Origin: Bacillota bacterium
GTDB lineage: Bacteria; Bacillota; Clostridia; Acetivibrionales; DTU013
Length of the DNA stretch: 64,000 nt
Assembly: GCA_023426125.1 (NCBI GenBank)
Contig: JAFABI010000113.1
Coordinates: 116,908-180,907 of the forward strand
Reading direction: 5' to 3'
A program made the translations under genes and the position numbers. Under the pieces are notes generated by a model, which was not told where the DNA came from, made no database searches, and saw only the letters and a list, made by a program, of their open reading frames with translations. Shown piece by piece: positions 43,232 to 52,243 of this stretch. Within the stretch, counting starts at the first letter, position 1; every line of letters begins with the position of its first letter.

Positions 43232-45715
43232 TTACCAGCAACGGAGCCCGTAAGCTCTAAAGGCTGAAATTTGTGCTCCGGCTTCAGCGCCGTTATAATT
43301 GATGTTCACTCTCAAAAATCTTGCTTTCGTCGGCTTTATGTCATAACTATCCCCGACATCTGTTGCTATACTTTCATCTGTCTTCGAAGCAACGGTCTCC
43401 CAGCTTTCAGCATCTATACTTGCCTGGATATCATATTTATAGTACCTTATGCCATCCACATAATTCCTTATTACAATTTTATCAACCAAATAATTGTTTG
43501 CCAGATCTACTTGCCACCACTGAGGATAAGAATCCGCAGACCATAAGCTATTATTGGTTGGGTTGGCATCAACAGCTTTTGTAGGCCCATTGATTGCAGA
43601 TTGCTCGTTCTGGGATATTGAGGGTTTATATAAAGTAATCGGCACATCAGGCTCTTTTACATTTTCCCTTGCCGCAAATTTTCCAAACCTTGCATCAGTA
43701 TCCTTTGATAGTAAAATAGCCTTTCCTGCCATCAATTCAATATCTGTAGCAGTGAGAATCCGCTCCATGTCGAGATAGCCGGCTATTGTAGAACCTTCAA
43801 ACCTAAGCTGCATATTATACCATTTGTCCAAGATGATGTCTGCTTTAATACTTGCAAGTTCAATCCAACCATTATTACTTTTGTACAAGCCTATTTTACC
43901 ATCTTTGAAGAGCAACGCATAAAAACGGTTATTGTTCATATAACGTCCACCTATGCCTATATAGCCGGAAGTTGTATTTGCAATTTCATTACAAGCAGCC
44001 TTAACGTTAGCAGAAACAGTGTAATCAGACCACATTTCCTGTCCGGTTGAAAGTATTGCATCCTTATTGCTGATGTCATTTCTAACAACATTACAAGCAT
44101 TCGGGCCGGCAAAAACCTTCCATGTTCCTTTTTCCTGAATCCAGTTAGCCAAAGGATTTCCTGGCGTTTCGTCTCTGAAATCATCAGAGCACAATTCGGT
44201 CAACAGGTTGCGTAGCTTTGTCTGAGTCCGGATGAACCAGCTTGCCTGCTCTTGGTTGCCTCCGTCACTAGCCCGGGGTCCCCCGTTTTCCCACCAGGTA
44301 CTTTCCTGATAGAGGGGAATGGTATTATATGTCTTCAGGTAATCATTCATGTGAAACAGCCTGTTCCAGTCTTTTTTCTCAGTAGCATGAAGCATTTCCC
44401 ACGCAAGTCCTTTACCTATTACAGCAAATTGTGGTTCATCCGGTACTGTCTGGTTTACCCTTCCAGGGCTGGCATGTGTCATCAGCATGCGGTAATCTCC
44501 AAACATAAATGAAGCCTGCCTCATATATACATCAATAGTATTGTCCATTTTCCCCCAATCAACATTCCCGTATCCGGTTGCTATGGGTGTAAGGTTTACC
44601 CATGACATTCCATAAACAAGATCAGTAATATCAGGATACCAACGCAATTCACCGTAAATCTCTTTGCCGTCTATTTCAGCTCCGAGACTTGTAGTCAAAC
44701 CTTCCAGCAAATAAGAACTGTAGGTATTCCATCTTTCAGCTTCAACGTTTTCTCCGCGTCTCTTAGCAATAGGTATAATTAATTCCAGCCCTCTCACAGC
44801 CCAAATATTTGCCACAGTATCATAAGCTGGAACGTGGACTGGCTTCCTCGAATGCTCAAGCCTGGAATTAAAAAGTAGCTTGTATTCTTCGTTATACCGC
44901 ATGTCCAAGGGATACTGGGTAAAATTCCTTATCAGCCAGTAGAAGTCATTCTCCATTTTAGTATCGCCGGTTTCATTCAGATACCTTGAGAACTCAGCAA
45001 CCAGGCAGTAATTTCCATCAATCTGTTCATCCATATCAGGCTCTCTCCAATAATTAAACACAATATGTGCTGCGTACTGGGTTTTGCCATAATGAATTTG
45101 ATTTTCCAACATATACCTTAAAAGTTTTTCAATAGTCTCATAATCGTTAAGCTCAAAGCATGCATCTATCTGGCTACATGCATCACGGATAAACATACCG
45201 AGTCCATACACCCCTGTCAGGGACGTTAATGAAAAACCACTTTTGTTGACCCTGTTTCTCAATGAGTAAAGGGTATTATAATATAGATTGTTAAGGATAT
45301 CTGAGAAAATCAGATTCTTTAAATTTTCTTTTGCATCGATAAGCGATGAAGAGGTATGGAAAGTTGCATACTCGGAATAAGGGCTCTCATTATTCCCTCC
45401 GTTTATATGTGAATGGCCACCCTCCCACGTCTTCACTTTCCAATAGTAGGTAGTGTCAGGCACCAAAGTCTTTCCTGTATATGTAATTTGACTTAGCTTG
45501 TCATCCTCGTCGCGGTGCCACTGCCATATATGTCCGGTATCCCACATATCCCCCATGTTATTATTTAAGTTCTTAAGGCTTGAAGCTACCAGAACCCGGA
45601 ACCCTTTCTCATCGCCGCTCCCATTAAAAGCCCAATTAAAAACCGGTGTATTTATGTTAATACCCTTCGGATTTAAAGAGTTTTGAGTCATAAGATTTGT
45701 AGGTGGTGTATACAT
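43232..45715 (-). CDS. Rhamnosidase-like (alpha/alpha)6 glycosidase with C-terminal LamG-like and F5/8 type C domains
   Basis: About 827 aa from ATG 45715 (GGAGG 7 nt upstream). N-terminal Ig-like domain (about 1-105) with TPVFNWAFNG, FRVLVASS, WDTGHIWQW and DTTYYWKVKTWEG as in GH78 alpha-L-rhamnosidases. A helical catalytic region (about 125-530) follows, with YGLGMFIRDACSQID (about 165) where Arg-Asp may be catalytic. A jelly-roll domain covers about 535-690 and a discoidin/F5-8C (CBM32-like) domain about 700-825 (SLWSADSYPQWWQVDL, NYVDGIRYYKYDIQ). No signal peptide, so either cytosolic or exported unconventionally. Exact GH family and acid/base residues not assigned. Follows a hairpin and the foreign insert, same direction as the LplABC genes. 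Confidence 0.7.
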   Translation of the reverse strand: MYTPPTNLMTQNSLNPKGININTPVFNWAFNGSGDEKGFRVLVASSLKNLNNNMGDMWDTGHIWQWHRDEDDKLSQITYTGKTLVPDTTYYWKVKTWEGGHSHINGGNNESPYSEYATFHTSSSLIDAKENLKNLIFSDILNNLYYNTLYSLRNRVNKSGFSLTSLTGVYGLGMFIRDACSQIDACFELNDYETIEKLLRYMLENQIHYGKTQYAAHIVFNYWREPDMDEQIDGNYCLVAEFSRYLNETGDTKMENDFYWLIRNFTQYPLDMRYNEEYKLLFNSRLEHSRKPVHVPAYDTVANIWAVRGLELIIPIAKRRGENVEAERWNTYSSYLLEGLTTSLGAEIDGKEIYGELRWYPDITDLVYGMSWVNLTPIATGYGNVDWGKMDNTIDVYMRQASFMFGDYRMLMTHASPGRVNQTVPDEPQFAVIGKGLAWEMLHATEKKDWNRLFHMNDYLKTYNTIPLYQESTWWENGGPRASDGGNQEQASWFIRTQTKLRNLLTELCSDDFRDETPGNPLANWIQEKGTWKVFAGPNACNVVRNDISNKDAILSTGQEMWSDYTVSANVKAACNEIANTTSGYIGIGGRYMNNNRFYALLFKDGKIGLYKSNNGWIELASIKADIILDKWYNMQLRFEGSTIAGYLDMERILTATDIELMAGKAILLSKDTDARFGKFAARENVKEPDVPITLYKPSISQNEQSAINGPTKAVDANPTNNSLWSADSYPQWWQVDLANNYLVDKIVIRNYVDGIRYYKYDIQASIDAESWETVASKTDESIATDVGDSYDIKPTKARFLRVNINYNGAEAGAQISAFRAYGLRCW

Positions 45716-45786
45716 AATATCGCCTCCTGACAGTTTATCCATGTATATGTTTTTAATAGTTTATGATTTATGTCAGAATAATGAAT

Positions 45787-45835
45787 GCTGATTTTATATT
45801 TGAGATTGATGCATTTCTCAAAATATAAAATCAGC
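45787..45835. terminator. Bidirectional hairpin
   Basis: GCTGATTTTATATTTGAG and CTCAAAATATAAAATCAGC pair over about 18 bp around a 12-nt loop. T-rich flanks on both sides are modest. Placed downstream of the chimeric 640-aa gene and upstream of the glycosidase gene; likely a native terminator. Confidence 0.5.
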
Positions 45836-46040
45836 TGTTATTAAACATATTAAACATAATCATATAGTTAATTAGACTTAAGGTACTTCTTTTGGGTTGC
45901 ATACTGTGTGCGCTAACGCCCATCCTTAATGCCGCAGCACTGGCGAGGCGCTTACTCACAGCCGTGGAATGGGCGGAAACAAAGACCCATTGCGTGGGCA
46001 ACCGGAAGGCATACGGAAAGGCCATGCGGAACCAGAGCCT
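45836..46040. other. Border of the GC-rich foreign segment
   Basis: AT-rich native DNA changes near 45890-45895 to GC-rich sequence continuous with the foreign gene. The minus strand has a short open stretch (about 45 codons, QPKRST at its end) that I do not recognise; probably the 3' flank carried along with the foreign gene. Confidence 0.4.
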
Positions 46041-47963
46041 TTACATGTTTGGCGACACCACCTTGTTCGTGCCAGTGCCAGCATCATTGACGATAACGCC
46101 TGTTACTTGCGGCTTCGTCTGGTTGCCTGTTATGTCGTAGTAGTCGCTGGCGCCGAGCACTGTTGCGAAGAACTGACACGTGTCTGCCGTCTGTGCATTC
46201 ATCTTATTGTTCTTGGCGCTGAACTTCGTGCAGGTTGTGAATTGGACAGCCGGCCCTGACGGGTTCGATGTCTCGGTGATCGTGTTGTCATCGAACGTCA
46301 GACCAATCACTCTGTCAACATTTAATATCTTGCCGCGCGCCCCGTTGAACCAGTTATCAGTAATCACGATGTCGCGAATAGTTCCAGCTGTGTTGGCGCT
46401 GATCTCAATCTGATTGTCACCACTCCCTAGGTTCGAACCAGCAATGAAGCAGCCCCTCATGAAGATGCATCGGATTTTCGAGGTCGAGTCCAGCGTATAA
46501 ATATAGAAATCTTTGTAGCTTGACCCGTCGAACTGACACCCCGGATTGAACCAAATATCCGAGATCCCTGAACCGTTTCCGGCGACTATCCGTACTCGGA
46601 CACCAGCCGCATAGAAGATGCAGCCGTTATCGAACCGTATGCCTGCGATATAGTTGGTGTCGCCTGTGTACGGCCCGGTATTCGAGAGGATGTTGATGAG
46701 GTTGGAGTTGGAAACAGCCGAGTTGTTGACGAACTGGCACGACTTGAAGTCCAGATCGCCAGTAAAGCCGCCGTTCTGCGTGATCGCAACACAGGTGTTG
46801 TATGTCGTAAGCTGGTCATTCCATGAAGAGCAGCCGATGAAATCGACAAGGCGGACGTGTGATATATGGAAGCCTTGTGCGGCATTAACCACGAAGATAT
46901 CTTCCACTTTACTTTTCTGAACCCCGATGAGCTTTCGATCGGCAACGTCGGAGCCGATTGAAAAACCCACAAGAATGGGTTTTGCGGTACAATCGATGCC
47001 AAAGGCCCGGATGACATAATCAGATATGCACTGTGTAGGGTCGCTATTACCCTCTGCACTGAAGAGCTTAGTCCCCGCGAACGTCCCTCTCGCAACAAGC
47101 CGTGTCCTAATAACCCCATCACCCTCAACGACGAGGTTGACGGCATGCGTTGGACGAACTTCCCATGTCGAACCGAGATAGTAATACCCATTTGCCAGCT
47201 TGATCGTTTGACGATCACCGTCACTAGCTGCTGACGCATCCACCGATGCCGAGGCGGCATTGAGCGCAGGAGAACTATCGAATGTGCTGTCTCCCGGTTT
47301 CGCTCCCCACCATTCCGGCCGATTGAAGCGGAGACCGATCACTTTTCCGGTGCCCGTGCAGTTGAAGATTTTGTTCGGCACGGTGTCCCGCCAGACCGGC
47401 GCATCGACGACGCCGCGAATGGTTAGCGTAACGCCGGTCGAGACGGTCAGTTCACCCTCATCCGTAAAGTAGTAGACCTTACCGTTCGGCCATGTCGCTG
47501 TAGAGGTGATGGTGAAGGATCGGTCTATCTCAATTTCAGTTACGGTCCCGGTGCCTGTGGGGGCGGGAATGACGTTGTGCGCGGCCTCGATTGCGGTCTG
47601 AGTTGAACCGAACCACCGCGCCAAGGTTCTGCCGTTGTATCGCCGTACCCAGCAGCCGCTTGCACCAGTGGGGTCGTTATTCGGCGCGATGTAAATCCCT
47701 TGCTGCGGATCCGAGGTTACCCATGCCGTCATGTTTGTTGCAACAAAATCGAATAGTCCTTCCCGTCCGCTTTCTCTCAGAACGGCTACCTTATCTACCG
47801 TCGGATTGACCGCCTTGAGCGCCGTGCGGTCGGTGACGTAGATGACGCAGATATCCAGTGTCGCAGCTCTCGCTACATTTGCCGCAGACGTTGCCGCGTT
47901 CGCTACCGCTGCCAATAATGTCACTATCAATAAAAGTGCCATTTTCCTTAATACTTTTTTCAT
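46041..47963 (-). CDS. Chimeric secreted pectate-lyase-fold (phage tail spike-like) protein
   Basis: About 640 aa from ATG 47963 with GAGGAGG 7 nt upstream. Residues 1-20 (MKKVLRKMALLLIVTLLAA) and the leader before them are nearly identical to those of the binding lipoprotein gene at 48244, but the lipobox is lost. From about residue 21 (NAATSAANVARAA) the sequence is GC-rich and unlike its neighbours, with DRTALKAVNPTVDKVAVL and ESGREGLFDFV typical of proteobacterial or phage proteins that carry a right-handed beta-helix (EWWGAKPGDSTFDSSPALNA is a pectate-lyase-3-like start). Beta-helix repeats with N-rich turns fill about 250-600. Probably a surface or secreted polysaccharide-binding or -cleaving protein; no catalytic site assigned. 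Signs of transfer are strong. Confidence 0.7.
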   Translation of the reverse strand: MKKVLRKMALLLIVTLLAAVANAATSAANVARAATLDICVIYVTDRTALKAVNPTVDKVAVLRESGREGLFDFVATNMTAWVTSDPQQGIYIAPNNDPTGASGCWVRRYNGRTLARWFGSTQTAIEAAHNVIPAPTGTGTVTEIEIDRSFTITSTATWPNGKVYYFTDEGELTVSTGVTLTIRGVVDAPVWRDTVPNKIFNCTGTGKVIGLRFNRPEWWGAKPGDSTFDSSPALNAASASVDASAASDGDRQTIKLANGYYYLGSTWEVRPTHAVNLVVEGDGVIRTRLVARGTFAGTKLFSAEGNSDPTQCISDYVIRAFGIDCTAKPILVGFSIGSDVADRKLIGVQKSKVEDIFVVNAAQGFHISHVRLVDFIGCSSWNDQLTTYNTCVAITQNGGFTGDLDFKSCQFVNNSAVSNSNLINILSNTGPYTGDTNYIAGIRFDNGCIFYAAGVRVRIVAGNGSGISDIWFNPGCQFDGSSYKDFYIYTLDSTSKIRCIFMRGCFIAGSNLGSGDNQIEISANTAGTIRDIVITDNWFNGARGKILNVDRVIGLTFDDNTITETSNPSGPAVQFTTCTKFSAKNNKMNAQTADTCQFFATVLGASDYYDITGNQTKPQVTGVIVNDAGTGTNKVVSPNM

Positions 47964-47995
47964 ACGAAACCTCCTCAATTTATTATTACATAACA
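47908..47995. repeat. Duplicated leader plus signal-peptide region, copy 1
   Basis: About 88 bp (GCCAATAATG through CTCCTCAATTTATTATTACATAA) match 49770-49856 with few changes. It covers ribosome site, start and first roughly 19 codons. The match ends exactly where foreign sequence begins. Confidence 0.8.
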
Positions 47996-48193
47996 GTAGT
48001 TACGCATAATTCTATGCTCTGAAAAATCAATACTTTAAGCCACCATATCGTTCAAACTGATGGTTGCAATGAGGTTTCTGTCGAGTAATTGCGGTTCTAC
48101 ATGCTCTTTTTCCCGAAAATTATAGATCCTTAAGCTCTCTATAGCCTTTTTTGACTACCTGCTTAACAGGTCTCCACGCCTTTCAATAAAGAA

Positions 48194-48231
48194 CTAGTGC
48201 TGACTCCTTTTCATGTACAAGTCAGCACTAG
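48194..48231 (-). terminator. Hairpin terminator after the binding-protein gene
   Basis: Perfect 12-bp arms CTAGTGCTGACT / AGTCAGCACTAG with a 14-nt loop, followed on the minus strand by TTCTTTATTG. Ends the LplBCA transcript before the chimeric gene. The remaining 47964-48193 stretch shows nothing recognisable. Confidence 0.65.
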
Positions 48232-48243
48232 AAGCTTTTAATC

Positions 48244-49827
48244 TTATTTCTTGCTCATATAGTCATTTACTTCCTTTATTGCTTCATTTCCGCCATCGGC
48301 AATAATATCGTCCGCCAATGACTTGAACATTTTATCTACAGGGTCATTTCCAACAATGATCCTTGCGTATCCATCCCAAATCAAATTCAAATTCCACCTG
48401 TTTTTTGCCGGCATATCCAGCCAGTCAATGTCATAATGGCGCTCATCCTTCACACTATCCTTTGACAAAATATCATAGGCCGAATTGATTTCATCCCTTA
48501 TCTCTTGTGGAACAGTAGGATCAACTCTGGAATAGTCTACCATCCAATATGTCATGGCTGCAATTCCTTGAGTAGGATATTTTTCTTTCGTGAGAATTTG
48601 AATATTATTTCCCTCTGCTTTATAATCTCTTCCTTCCTTACCCAGCTGACCAAACCTAAGACCTTCGTCTGTAAGGAAATAATTCATCATACGGAGTATG
48701 CGGTCCATCTTTTCATCGGAGGTATTGGCGCCAAAGTATGTTCCTGTACCAATCAGACAGTCATTTTGTATGCGCAGTTCTCCTTTGGAATTCCTTGGAA
48801 TCGTGAGTATCTTTATACAATCCGAAGCTTTTTTTCCGGGGTTTGCTTTTTCAAACTCCTTTATGATTTTATCCCTGTAATCATATGTAGTCGCACTCAT
48901 AATATAAAGCCCGGCCATACCTGAATTGAATTTATTGCATCCGTCATCATTCTTGTTAATGGCAAAGTCCTTGTCAATGGCACCTGCCTTATAATATTTA
49001 CGCAGCAGGTCCAGCCATTCTATATTCCGTTGATTCAGGACACCGGGCATCCATTTGCCATCTACCTGCTCCCATGAATCCATGGCATTTCCCATTGAAT
49101 GCGAGATGTGATAAGGAAGATAATTTGCACTATCAGCAGTATAGCCTATGGTCTGCTTTTTACCTGAAATATTCTTGTCTACGAAAGTTTTGCACATATC
49201 AAAAAGCTGCTCCCATGTCTGGGGATCCTGTGTGATTCCGCACTGCTGCATCCAATCCTTCCTGACAAATAACCAATACGCCGGAATAGTTTCAGATGCA
49301 CTGCGGTTATGTGTTCTGGGAACCGTATACATTTTTCCGTCGACTTTAAAATAATTGAAAATCTCATTACTCATAAACTTTTCCAATTCGGGATAAGCAG
49401 ACAAATCATCCGGCAACGCCTTCAGCATTCCCTGTCTTGCCAGAGTATAATAATCGGAACTTGGCAGGGGTCCAGGGGTAAAATCAGGCATTTCTCCCGA
49501 TGTGGCCATAAGCTTTACCTTCTGGACAAAATCAGACCAATCCAGATTTATAAAGCTGATATCTACATTAAACATATCACTCAGATCTTTGTACCAATCA
49601 TCGTTTCCGTAATTACCGGCTCCCCAATAAGCCATGGATATTGACAGCCTCTTGGCTAATGGATCAGCCACGGCAGCATTACTTTCCTTTGTTTCCTGCT
49701 TTATGCTTTCGCCGGATGATGTGGTGCCCTCCTTTGTATTTCCACTACTGCCGCACCCTGAAAACACAAATGCCGCCAATAATGTTACCACCAATAAAAG
49801 CGCCATTTTCCTAAATACTTTTTTCAT
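48244..49827 (-). CDS. Extracellular sugar-binding lipoprotein (LplA-type)
   Basis: About 527 aa from ATG 49827, GAGGAGG upstream. Lipoprotein signal MKKVFRKMALLLVVTLLAAFVFSGCGS with Cys near residue 25, a Ser/Thr/Glu/Lys linker, then a family-1-like solute-binding fold (SISMAYWGAGNYGNDDWYKD, MATSGEMPDFTPG, PAYWLFVRKDWMQQCG). Length and architecture equal the 535-aa homologue at 3277. Third gene after LplB and LplC types (92-bp gap). Substrate probably a plant or microbial oligosaccharide handled by the adjacent mannosidase (inference). Confidence 0.9.
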   Translation of the reverse strand: MKKVFRKMALLLVVTLLAAFVFSGCGSSGNTKEGTTSSGESIKQETKESNAAVADPLAKRLSISMAYWGAGNYGNDDWYKDLSDMFNVDISFINLDWSDFVQKVKLMATSGEMPDFTPGPLPSSDYYTLARQGMLKALPDDLSAYPELEKFMSNEIFNYFKVDGKMYTVPRTHNRSASETIPAYWLFVRKDWMQQCGITQDPQTWEQLFDMCKTFVDKNISGKKQTIGYTADSANYLPYHISHSMGNAMDSWEQVDGKWMPGVLNQRNIEWLDLLRKYYKAGAIDKDFAINKNDDGCNKFNSGMAGLYIMSATTYDYRDKIIKEFEKANPGKKASDCIKILTIPRNSKGELRIQNDCLIGTGTYFGANTSDEKMDRILRMMNYFLTDEGLRFGQLGKEGRDYKAEGNNIQILTKEKYPTQGIAAMTYWMVDYSRVDPTVPQEIRDEINSAYDILSKDSVKDERHYDIDWLDMPAKNRWNLNLIWDGYARIIVGNDPVDKMFKSLADDIIADGGNEAIKEVNDYMSKK

Positions 49828-49856
49828 ATGAATCCTCCTCATTTTTTATTATATAA
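49770..49856. repeat. Duplicated leader plus signal-peptide region, copy 2 (source)
   Basis: Matches 47908-47995. As the coding sequence here continues into a normal lipobox and binding domain, this copy is most likely the original. Confidence 0.8.
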
Positions 49857-49919
49857 AAATAATGGCATTAAATTTAAGTATACTCCATTACTTTATATTT
49901 CTTTATAATTAGCCCGCGC

Positions 49920-50795
49920 TTACCCTTTTAATGCGCCTATCATGATGCCTTTTGCAAAATATTTTTGCAGGAAGGGGTATATTATCATTATCGGTATTAC
50001 CGATATGATAATGGCAGCCCTTTGAATTCCCATTGAGTATACGGGCTTCATTCTCCTGACTTGCTGATCCATAACTGTCGTAAATGATAGGCTTGATTCA
50101 ACGACAATGTTTCGTATCAGGTAGGAAATAGGATAATTCTTTGAATTATTTATGAACAACACTGCGGAATACCACTCATTCCATTTATCCACAATATAGA
50201 ACAGCATGATGCACATAAAGGAAGGTGCAATAAGCGGTACACAGATTTCAAATAGAATTCTGATATCATTTGCGCCATCAATTCTAGCCGATTCCTCAAT
50301 ACTATCCGGTATACCTCTTAATGCATTTAGCAGAATTATCATGTAAAAGGTATTGATGCCCTGCGGCAGAATCAGGGAAAGCAGGCTGTTGTATAATCCC
50401 AGATTCTTGATCAAAAGATAGTAAGGTATCAGCCCTCCTCCAAAAAACATGGTAAAGACAACAAATCCAAAGATCAATCCGATTCCCTTGACATGCTTTT
50501 TTGTCAGTACATATGCCAAGGAAAGAGTAAGAATCATGCTGTATAATGTTCCTGCAACTACAATGACGGATGAATTCATAAAGGAGCGGATTACATTATT
50601 ATTGGATAAAATGTAATTATAAGAATCAAAATTGATGTTTTTCGGCAGCATCATCAAAGGGTTTTGCAGGTAATCGCCTTGCGTAGTTAATGACAATGTC
50701 AGTACATAATACAAAGGAAAAATCGTGATTAATGCCATCAATGATAATATAGTTAGGTTTATAGCATCAAATACTTTTATTTTTTTATGCCCCAT
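49920..50795 (-). CDS. Sugar ABC transporter permease, LplC-type
   Basis: 291 aa, TAGGAGGCG upstream. About six membrane helices; EAA loop ESARIDGANDIRILFEICVP (about 185-205) and the C-terminus KGIMIGALKG typical of the group. Pairs with the LplB-type permease encoded 14 bp upstream. Confidence 0.92.
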   Translation of the reverse strand: MGHKKIKVFDAINLTILSLMALITIFPLYYVLTLSLTTQGDYLQNPLMMLPKNINFDSYNYILSNNNVIRSFMNSSVIVVAGTLYSMILTLSLAYVLTKKHVKGIGLIFGFVVFTMFFGGGLIPYYLLIKNLGLYNSLLSLILPQGINTFYMIILLNALRGIPDSIEESARIDGANDIRILFEICVPLIAPSFMCIMLFYIVDKWNEWYSAVLFINNSKNYPISYLIRNIVVESSLSFTTVMDQQVRRMKPVYSMGIQRAAIIISVIPIMIIYPFLQKYFAKGIMIGALKG

Positions 50796-50809
50796 TTATA
50801 AAACGCCTC

Positions 50810-51766
50810 CTAATATAAGCCCCGCTGCCCAATGGCTTTCGCTATCCGGTCAACAGTTATGAGTAAGAAAAAATTAATTACTGACTTGAACAAGCCTATT
50901 GCTGCGCCGAAAGAGAAGCTTGACCCTTCCTGTAATGAAATTCTATATATGTATGTATCAAGTATATCCGAAACGTCTGTAACCAGCGGATTATACAGGT
51001 TGAAAATCTGGTCGAATCCCGCATTCATCACATTTCCCATAGATAATATAAGCATTATGGTGACAGTAGGAAGTATGCCCGGCCATGTAACATGCAAAAA
51101 TTGCTTTAATCTACCGGCCCCATCTATAACCGCAGCTTCATATAATTCATTATTGATTGATGACATTGCTGCCAGATATATGATCGATCCCCAACCTGCT
51201 GTTTTCCAAATATCACTTGTAAATATCAAAACCAGGAAGCGGTGCTGATTGTTAAGTATATCGAAGCTTTCCTTTCCCATGTTCTGCAATACTGTATTGG
51301 TTACACCTGTGCTGCTGAAAAAAGTAAATATTATTCCAGAAACCGCAACCCAGGATATGAAATTGGGAAATGTATATACCGTTTGAAAAAAGCGTTTCAA
51401 TTTGTTCGCTCTTAACTCATTCAGAAGCAATGCAATAAGAATAGGCACAGGAAATTCGAAAAGAATTCTGCCGAAGCTTATAAACAAAGTGTTTCTCAGT
51501 AACTTATAAAAGTACGGCAGCTTAAACAAACGTTCAAAGTTATCCAGACCAACCCACGGGCTTCCCAAAATGCCTTTATTATACATGAATTCCTTAAATG
51601 CGATAATAATTCCGTACATAGGGAAGTAGCAGAAAATCAAATAGAACAGCACAGGGAATAATGCCAGCAAATATACATATTTATGCTGTAGAATATATTT
51701 CAGAATATATTGTCCACGACCATTTTTTTGCACTTGCCTTATATCTGTCAATGTTTCGCTATGCAT
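50810..51766 (-). CDS. Sugar ABC transporter permease, LplB-type
   Basis: 318 aa. After a 30-residue hydrophilic start, CYFPMYGIIIAFKEF and KGILGSPWVGLDNFERLF mark the LplB family; EAA loop YEAAVIDGAGRLKQFLHVTW at about 215-235. The first 32 bp of the gene and its upstream region belong to a 204-bp segment that is repeated at 55085-55288, so an incomplete second 5' end of this gene exists there. Confidence 0.92.
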   Translation of the reverse strand: MHSETLTDIRQVQKNGRGQYILKYILQHKYVYLLALFPVLFYLIFCYFPMYGIIIAFKEFMYNKGILGSPWVGLDNFERLFKLPYFYKLLRNTLFISFGRILFEFPVPILIALLLNELRANKLKRFFQTVYTFPNFISWVAVSGIIFTFFSSTGVTNTVLQNMGKESFDILNNQHRFLVLIFTSDIWKTAGWGSIIYLAAMSSINNELYEAAVIDGAGRLKQFLHVTWPGILPTVTIMLILSMGNVMNAGFDQIFNLYNPLVTDVSDILDTYIYRISLQEGSSFSFGAAIGLFKSVINFFLLITVDRIAKAIGQRGLY

Positions 51767-51938
51767 CTAAATACCCCGCTTGAGTTAGATTTGATACTTA
51801 CATTTTACCATCCTGCATTGACAAATAAAATGTTTGGATATTATTACTTTTTGGCCGAATATTATAGATGTCTCAATTTCGTGCAGACTCCCTTTTGAAT
51901 TTGCCGGGTGTGATCCCATATATCTTTTTAAACGCTTT
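51735..51938. repeat. 204-bp direct repeat, copy 1
   Basis: Aligns without gaps to 55085-55288 (constant offset 3350, roughly 96 percent identical by eye). It contains the 5' end of the LplB-type gene, the intergenic DNA and the last 22 codons of the YesN-type regulator gene. The two copies bracket the mannosidase gene. Confidence 0.9.
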
Positions 51939-52196
51939 TCTCCCACCATGACTACCCTGTATTTTAAAATCAACAGTGATAAAACCAGAATCACTCCAAT
52001 GCCTTATAACAAATTTATTAATAGTTCTTGATTGGCCAAGATCAACCTTAAGCCAATGAGTAGATCTAGCATTTGTTGAAATCCACATATCTTTTGCAGG
52101 TATGTCCCATTTCCCGTTAACTGCATGGGACGCTTTACAATGCGCATCATACTCGCTGTCTGCAGTTGCTTCAGTTTTACCTTGCGTTGCTGTTTG
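51873..52196 (-). pseudogene. F5/8 type C (CBM32-like) domain fragment fused in frame to a YesN C-terminal tail
   Basis: The minus-strand frame from about 52196 gives SEYDAHCKASHAVNGKWDIP, MWISTNARSTHWLKVDLGQS and FVIRHWSDSGFITVDFKIQG, a discoidin-type carbohydrate-binding domain, then switches at 51938 inside the direct repeat to AFKKIYGITPGKFKRESARN, the exact end of the regulator encoded at 55223. It has no start region and no ribosome site; a relic created by the duplication. Confidence 0.75.
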
Positions 52197-52243
52197 TTAT
52201 ATAAGAATAATTCATTTACTAAAGTAAATAGCTCACTGACCAT

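Noticed and set aside
46586..47260. 224-codon alternative minus-strand ORF inside the pectate-lyase-fold gene
   Set aside because: Overlapping frame of a GC-rich gene, Ser/Arg-rich with no domain pattern.
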